A stretch of DNA of 64,000 bases from Isochrysis galbana. Lineage: Eukaryota; Haptophyta; Isochrysidales; Isochrysidaceae. Below the pieces are notes generated by a model that searched no databases, had not been told where the DNA came from, and saw only the letters and a list, made by a program, of their open reading frames with translations. The DNA is taken from contig CM030937.1 of assembly GCA_018136815.1 (NCBI GenBank), positions 1,693,279-1,757,278 of the forward strand, read 5' to 3'. Below are positions 58,838-64,000 of the stretch, piece by piece. Made by a program: the position numbers and the translations under genes. The first letter of the stretch is position 1. Every line of letters begins with the position of its first letter.

Positions 58838-60882
58838 ATGCGCTCCGGCTGCCGGCGCTTCTCCTCGCGGCTGGGCTCGGCGACGCGCTCGGAGAGCTGG
58901 TCGTTCCTGCCGATCCTCAACATCACCAAGGTACGCCCGTCGTCTATCTGAACACCGTAGACGAGCAACCAGCGAGAGAGAGAGGGGGGGGGGGCTCTCC
59001 CTCCCTCCCTTTCTCTCTCTCTCTCCCCCCCCCTCCCCCCCCTCTCTCTTCCCCCCTTCCCCTCTTTCCCTCTCCCTCCCTCTCTCTTTCGCCCCTCCCC
59101 CCTCCCCCCCCCGCCCCTCTCTCCCTGCTGTTCTCCCTACCTGGTTCCCTCCCTCCCTCCCCTCCCTACCCCACTCTCATCTCTCCGGCCTTGCTTCATC
59201 TTGCCTGTCTGTCTGCCTCTCTCGCTCTCCTCCTCCCACTTTTTCTTCCTCATTTGCCTCTTTCTCTACCTTCTCTTCGTCTTGTTCCTCTCTCTCCTCT
59301 TCCTCCTCCTCTTCCCCTTTCCTGCATGGCTGTCTTCACCTCTCCCTCTCCGCCCGCTCGTGCACCTCTTTCTCTCGTATCTCTCTAGTTGCAGATCGAT
59401 GCATTGGATTTAGAGAAGAGAGAATGGACAGTGCAATGGTTTTCCATGCACTCCTCTCTCCCCCCTCCCCCCTTTCATATTTCTTTGCACTTCTCCTGGC
59501 TGCTCTACCTCCCGCAGCAGAGCCGGCTAGAGAGAGAGCAGAGACGAAGCAAGTAGACAGTTGGCAGAACAGGAAACAACTATCCCACTTTATTGTTTCT
59601 CCCCATCTGTGCAACGTGTTCCCGCAGTAAGGATCGACGGGTGTAGGGGAGGGGGGGGGGGGGGGGGCTGGCTTTTCGGACGGCTGCTTTGGATGCCTCC
59701 GCGCCTGCGCCAAGATCACTGGCCCCATGACGGCTACGGAGCATGACACCCCGCTGCCGCTGTCGGTAGGGGCTGCCCGCGGTCTACCACACCTCTCCTG
59801 ATGCGTCGGCCTTCCGCGCGGTGATCGACATGGTCAAAATGCGCTCTGGATCGCTAATGGTTTCGTCTGGTTCCGAGATCCACGGCATCATTACAGAGCG
59901 CGACGTGCTTGACAAGCTGCCGTTTGAGGTGGGCGCGTCGCGCAAGATCAAGGTGCGTCCCGTTGCCCAGATGCCTCTCGCCGCCCGCCTGCCTGCTCAC
60001 GAGCGGCGTGCCACATTGCTCGGCAGGTGTCTGAGTTGATGACATCCAAATCAGATCTGATTACAGCGCCTCCCTCGTTCACTCTCGACCAGTGCATCAA
60101 GGCGATGCAGGCTGGGACCTTCCGGCACCTCCCCATCGTTGAGGGCGCCGACGTCCGTGCCGTGATCTCCATGCGCGACATTGCTCAACATGTCGCCTCC
60201 GCGCTCGCCAAGGAGCCCGCTGGACAGCAAACCACTGTCAGTACCCTAATGGAGGTGACATCCGACTCACTTAGAGACAGCAGTCTCGCACACCCGGTGG
60301 CGAAAGTCGCGACACCAGTCTGCTTCACTCTCGACCCCCCTCACCCCTCCACTCCCTCCACCATCTTTGGCGGCACAGGCCAAGGGTGGGCCGTCGTGCG
60401 TGGAACTGCCATCGACGTCATCCGTGGGCACTGCCGTTGAACTTATGCGCTCGACTCGCGCAGGCTCCGTCCTCATCTCCTCCTCCAACGGCTTTGGCAT
60501 CATCACGGAGCGTGATTATCTGACGAAAGTCGCCGTGTACGACGAGGCCAACCCGCATGACGTCCCAGTGATAGACATCATGACGGCTTCGCCGTACGTC
60601 AAGGTGAGAGGCCGGCGGTGTGCATGGACACGTAGACCTAGCGTGTGAGACCGCCCCATCACGGCGGCTTATTTTGCAGCTGGGACGTGCCATCACAATT
60701 CGTCTGAGCGTGCCAACGAGCCCCACCACCCCATTGAACAGACTGTCTCGGCCAGTGGCCGCATCTCGGACTGCTTGTCGCTCATGGTGGCCGGGGGATT
60801 CCGGCACCTGCCCGTCGTCGACAAGAGCGAAGTTGTTGGCGTGATTTCAATGCGAGACATCCTGCATCATTTCCTTAAGTAG
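58838..60882 (+). CDS. CBS-domain protein with four CBS motifs, probable mitochondrial (five exons)
   Basis: CBS pairs (Bateman modules) bind adenosyl ligands and sense energy or redox state. Exons 58838-58930, 59770-59952, 60027-60236, 60379-60603 and 60742-60882, all joined in phase 0 by GT-AG introns of 839, 74, 142 and 138 bp, give 283 residues. Exon 1 (MRSGCRRFSSRLGSATRSES) is Arg/Ser-rich without acids until Glu, like a mitochondrial presequence. CBS1: AFRAVIDMVKMRSGSLMV and GIITERDVL. CBS2: VSELMT, AGTFRHLPIVEG and RAVISMRDIA. CBS3: GTAVELMRSTRAGSVLIS and GIITERDYLTKV. CBS4: DIMTASPYVK|TVSASGRI, GGFRHLPVVD and VGVISMRDIL. I placed the last acceptor at 60741 because it gives the same spacing from MT to the next helix as in CBS2. 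Exon 2 start is the least certain. Similar to plant CBSX-type proteins. Confidence 0.85.
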
Positions 60883-62084
60883 AAGTATGTCGTCTGATAG
60901 GGTTCGACGGTGCGGGCTCAATTGCCTCGGCTCACCTGCAGCTCGTGTGCAGCGGCAACATGTGCGCAGAGCAGATGTATTAGATGGGCCGTGCTGGGGC
61001 GTGCCCATGAGCGTGAGTTTCCCCACTTGGCCATCGAGAATGAGGTTAGCATGGCGGCAGGCCATGCGACGCCGCCATCGATGCGAGGCGAGATCGTCGG
61101 GATAACCGACGGTTATATGGCGCGACTAAGCTGCTTGCCACTCGTGTTGGCGTCGCTGCCCCATTCGACCGTTGCTGCTAGTATGCCTCTCCGCTGCGCT
61201 TCAAACTTTTCTTTTCGTCCTATGATGCACGTGCTAGCTTGTGCTGTTTTGGCGCTTTGGCGCGCTCGACACCGCCTTTCTCCGCCGGGTGTTTGTTGGC
61301 GGCTGCTCATCGGCTATCGTCAGCATCATCGCATCCTCACGCTTACGTGATACGTCGATTTCTCTTCAAAATGGAATGGGTGCTGAGCAATCGCTTCTAA
61401 CAGCTGCAATACAGACAGCGATGGCATGGCGCGCAATCGCCACGACCGAATACACAGCCGGCGACGGAGGTGGCAAGCCAATGAGGAGCAGCTATAGACC
61501 ATCGGGATTCAGGCAATGCGAAAATAGCGAAGATAAAACAAAGCACGTTTTTGCATAGTTTGAAACTTGAACGTGTTCTAAAATCTTTTGCCAAGCGCAG
61601 CCTTTCGCTCACCACCTCTGCACGCCTGCGCTCTATGCCACGCCCACGGGGCTCTTGTGCACAGTGAGCCTCGTGTCGCATTCATCCTAGATGATGCGAT
61701 TTCCAGGTTCTTATCTCCTGGTCCTTCGCCGTGCGGCCACACGGTGAAGCTTAGGCACTTCTAGGTTGGCGGTAGGATTCGTCCCTAGCAACCTAGAATT
61801 CGGGTCCTCGTTTCGTTCCTTCTAGCCTGTTTTTCAGGTTTCAGGTCTATAGATTCTATAGATTCGAGGTTTCCTCCTTTCGCCTTTCGGGTAATCTTGA
61901 CCCTAAAGGAGCCAGGTCGCCAGTTGCTTGCCATGCGCTTGTTTCAGGCTCTCAGGGTACCTTCAGGCGCGTTGGAAAGTTGGGCACTCGGCCCGTTCGG
62001 CCAGGTGATGTTAGCGTAGTCGTCGGCGCCACACACGGCCGACTATGGCGGCCGCGCAGCGGCCGGCCCGCCATGACGAGGCGC
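60883..62084. other. Region without a supportable gene
   Basis: Normal composition, a few short frames (for example at 61241-61558) without domains, splice sites or leader tracts. Short duplications such as tctatagat at 61848-61862. Confidence 0.5.
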
Positions 62085-62555
62085 CCTAGTTGGGCTGTAA
62101 GTACTGATATTAGTACTGATGCATTAGTATTAGCTCCCCAGGAGCTGATATATTGATGTTAGTGCCTAGGCTGCCAGTTCAAAAATAAAACCGAAAACAA
62201 AACTCCGGAGCGGGAACGAGCCCCCGCGAACGAACAAGCGCAGAGGCGCGTTCGCCCGCTCCCTCCCCCCTATCTCTCATGCATCCTGCTAGCTGCCCCC
62301 CCCCCCACCTTGGCCTCTTGCTTGGCCTCCTCACATGCACCTGCCAACTCGTGCTCTCTGTTTGTTTGCGTTGCCCTCCCCTTTGCGCGCGCGCCACGCG
62401 CTGCACGCTGAACACCCCCCAGTAAGTATAAGTATAATAATAGCGATACTAGAAGTTGTAATAGGGGTGTAAGCTGATATTAGTACTGATGTAAGTACTG
62501 ATGTAAGTGTAAGCTCAAAACCACCGTAAGCTTACGGACTGACAGCCCAACTAGG
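62085..62555. mobile_element. hAT-like MITE, 471 bp, with 8-bp target duplication
   Basis: Perfect 14-bp inverted ends CCTAGTTGGGCTGT and ACAGCCCAACTAGG (with one further base differing beyond). CGAGGCGC is duplicated exactly outside (62077-62084 and 62556-62563). Subterminal regions carry GATGTAAGTACTGATGTAAG-type words. It sits close to the Ty3 fragment and may have inserted into it, since the flanks continue into the gap. Confidence 0.88.
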
Positions 62556-62581
62556 CGAGGCGCCCGTCATTAGCAGCCGTT

Positions 62582-62681
62582 NNNNNNNNNNNNNNNNNNN
62601 NNNNNNNNNNNNNNNNNNNNNNNNNNNNNNNNNNNNNNNNNNNNNNNNNNNNNNNNNNNNNNNNNNNNNNNNNNNNNNNNN
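62582..62681. other. Assembly gap (100 N)
   Basis: Separates the hAT MITE flank from the second Ty3 element; RT sequence runs up to the gap edge. Confidence 0.99.
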
Positions 62682-64000
62682 CTTCTTCGGGTCCATCTTG
62701 AGACCTTCCCTCGAGACAACGTGACCGAGGCACTCCGTAGAGGTGGCAAAGAAGACACACTTGGACATCTTGCAGGTCAGACCGGCCCACTCTAGCCGCT
62801 CGAGAACTAGGTCTAGCCGGTGAAGCATTTGCTCGAACGAAGCCTGTGCCCTGGCCTCTTCGGAAGGACCCACGCCCGTTGACCAGATGCCCACATCATC
62901 GAGGTAAGGCATGCAGATCTCCCACGCTAGCGCACCGAGAACGATGTCCATCAAGCGGCACATGTAGGAGGGACCTGATTAGATGCCGAACGGTAGAAAG
63001 TTGAACTCGTATTTGCCGCGGTGGGTAGTGAAAGCGGTGATATGTTTGTGCGATTCTTTGATCGGGATGCCCAAAAACCAGAGGCTAAATCGAGAGTACA
63101 TAAGAAGAGAGAACTGAGCGGCCCTTGGCCGGACGCTAGCCTATCAATAGCCTCTACAATGAGGGGTAGAGGGCTATCCTCGACGCGTAGCTTGGCGTTA
63201 GTGTCGCGGTAGTCCACGCAGAATCGAACGGAGCCATCTTTCTTGCTGACCAGGACTACTCGGGAAGCCCAAGCCGAATTTGACTTGCGAATAATGCCGG
63301 CGGCTTCCATCTTGGCTACCTCCTCTTCTATGATGAGCTCGCCTGCGCGGCCCACTCTAGACGGAGCATGCCGGTGAGGAACAGCGCCGGGGTTGAGTGG
63401 CAACTCCACCTCGAGAACGTGCGTATGGTTTGGAGCCCCCGGGTGCAACGCGAAAGCTTTGATGCGCCGGGCCAAGAGTTGGCGTACTTCTTCTCGTTGA
63501 TCGTCGGAAAGAAGCCGGTCCGGATCGATGGTGGCTGAGTCGAGTAGAGCTCGTTGCTCCTCGCTCAGCGCGGTGACAGGGTCACCATCCCCCTCGCTTC
63601 CAGTCGGAGTCCAGCCCCGGTGCAACTTGAAACGCACCTGGAGCGAAGCTATCGGATGCAGAGACGGCAGGGTCAGCGCATTGACCCCGGTGTGGACGAT
63701 CGTCACCGCGATGCGGTGATCGTCCGTGGGCGTGACCACCGTGGGCATTACGAGAGGAGACGAATCGAGAGCCTCGCGATTTGGTAGGCGGTCGACCAGC
63801 ATCGCGCAGTCCGAATGATCTCGGAGAGCTAGCGGAACCCTGACCCAGATGGTTGCGCGGTGGAAGGCAGGAATCGTCACCGCTTGCTCCGTGTAGAGAA
63901 GATATTCGGACGAGGTAGACGCCGGAGCTTTGGCCGCAAACTCGTCGGCAGACTCAAAGAGAGGTGTATAGAGTGGCTGCCTAGCATCAGCAGCAGCCTC
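62682..64000 (-). pseudogene. Second Ty3/gypsy element, protease-RT junction and RT (partial)
   Basis: Open from the window edge (64000) through the spacer after protease (MLVDRLPNREALDSSPLVMP) into RT (WASRVVLVSKKDGSVRFCVD, SPLPLIVEAIDRLASGQGP, FLCTLDLASGFW), then a frame change near 63070, MPYLDDVGIWSTG and LGHVVSREGLKMDPKK up to the gap. By eye it is roughly 60-70 percent identical to the element at 26-27.5 kb. Unlike that copy, it has no frameshift between the protease spacer and RT. An in-frame TAG also occurs near 62980. It is cut by the gap and the window end. Confidence 0.88.

Noticed and set aside
1-64000. tRNA or rRNA genes
   Set aside because: No cloverleaf-like segment or conserved rRNA block was recognised on either strand by eye; a tRNAscan or Infernal run would settle this.

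Overview
The window looks like nuclear DNA of a GC-rich, single-celled eukaryote, most likely an alga (haptophyte- or stramenopile-like; I cannot place it further). Reasons: protein genes carry short GT-AG introns (about 74-185 bp, one 839 bp), the conserved genes are eukaryotic (GTP cyclohydrolase I, di-N-acetylchitobiase, retinol-dehydrogenase-like SDR, U2AF65-like splicing factor, SURF2, PhoD-like phosphatase, class 3 lipase, mitochondrial-type CBS protein), and the rest is dense in LTR retrotransposons, hAT-type DNA elements and GA/CT-rich low-complexity tracts. Three 100-base N runs (22501-22600, 42482-42581, 62582-62681) mark scaffold gaps.

Layout. 1-2.4 kb: an hAT-like MITE and the 3' end of a non-LTR retrotransposon. 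2.6-9.8 kb: GTP cyclohydrolase I (-), chitobiase (+, two exons), SDR (-, two exons), separated by dispersed repeats. 9.8-19 kb: coiled-coil protein (-), an 861-bp hAT element, and the U2AF65-like protein (-). 19.4-20.5 kb: an hAT element with a broken transposase C-terminus. 20.5-22.5 kb: AT-richer DNA with little recognisable content. 22.6-34.8 kb: a large Ty3/gypsy chromodomain retrotransposon on the minus strand. Its gag and the next ORF share one frame across a single amber stop, and the second ORF carries a phage-like cytosine-5-methyltransferase-like domain ahead of the protease. RT-RNase H-integrase-chromodomain follows but is broken by many frameshifts. 35-43 kb: a PhoD-like phosphatase (-, three exons), a 1.67-kb hAT element full of CCGCC-type repeats, and SURF2 (-, with an assembly gap). 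43.4-47.4 kb: a hAT MITE, a 1.78-kb element bounded by inverted repeats that holds a beta/gamma-crystallin-like ORF, and an acetyltransferase ORF interrupted by a 294-bp relative of that element. 48-51 kb: a large class 3 lipase (+). 52.6-54.6 kb: a 19-bp minisatellite, an ankyrin ORF and a solo LTR. 58.8-60.9 kb: a five-exon CBS-domain protein (+). 62-64 kb: a hAT MITE and part of a second, related Ty3 element.

The host genes do not form a pathway; they are unrelated housekeeping and metabolic genes on both strands. They do share one feature: most start codons sit directly downstream of a long tract that is pyrimidine-rich on the coding strand, which may be a common promoter or 5' UTR signature. 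Six DNA elements are flanked by 8-bp target duplications matching across both sides (checked by eye), so they are real insertions of hAT type. The most unusual item is the retrotransposon with the embedded methyltransferase-like domain and the in-frame amber codon after gag.
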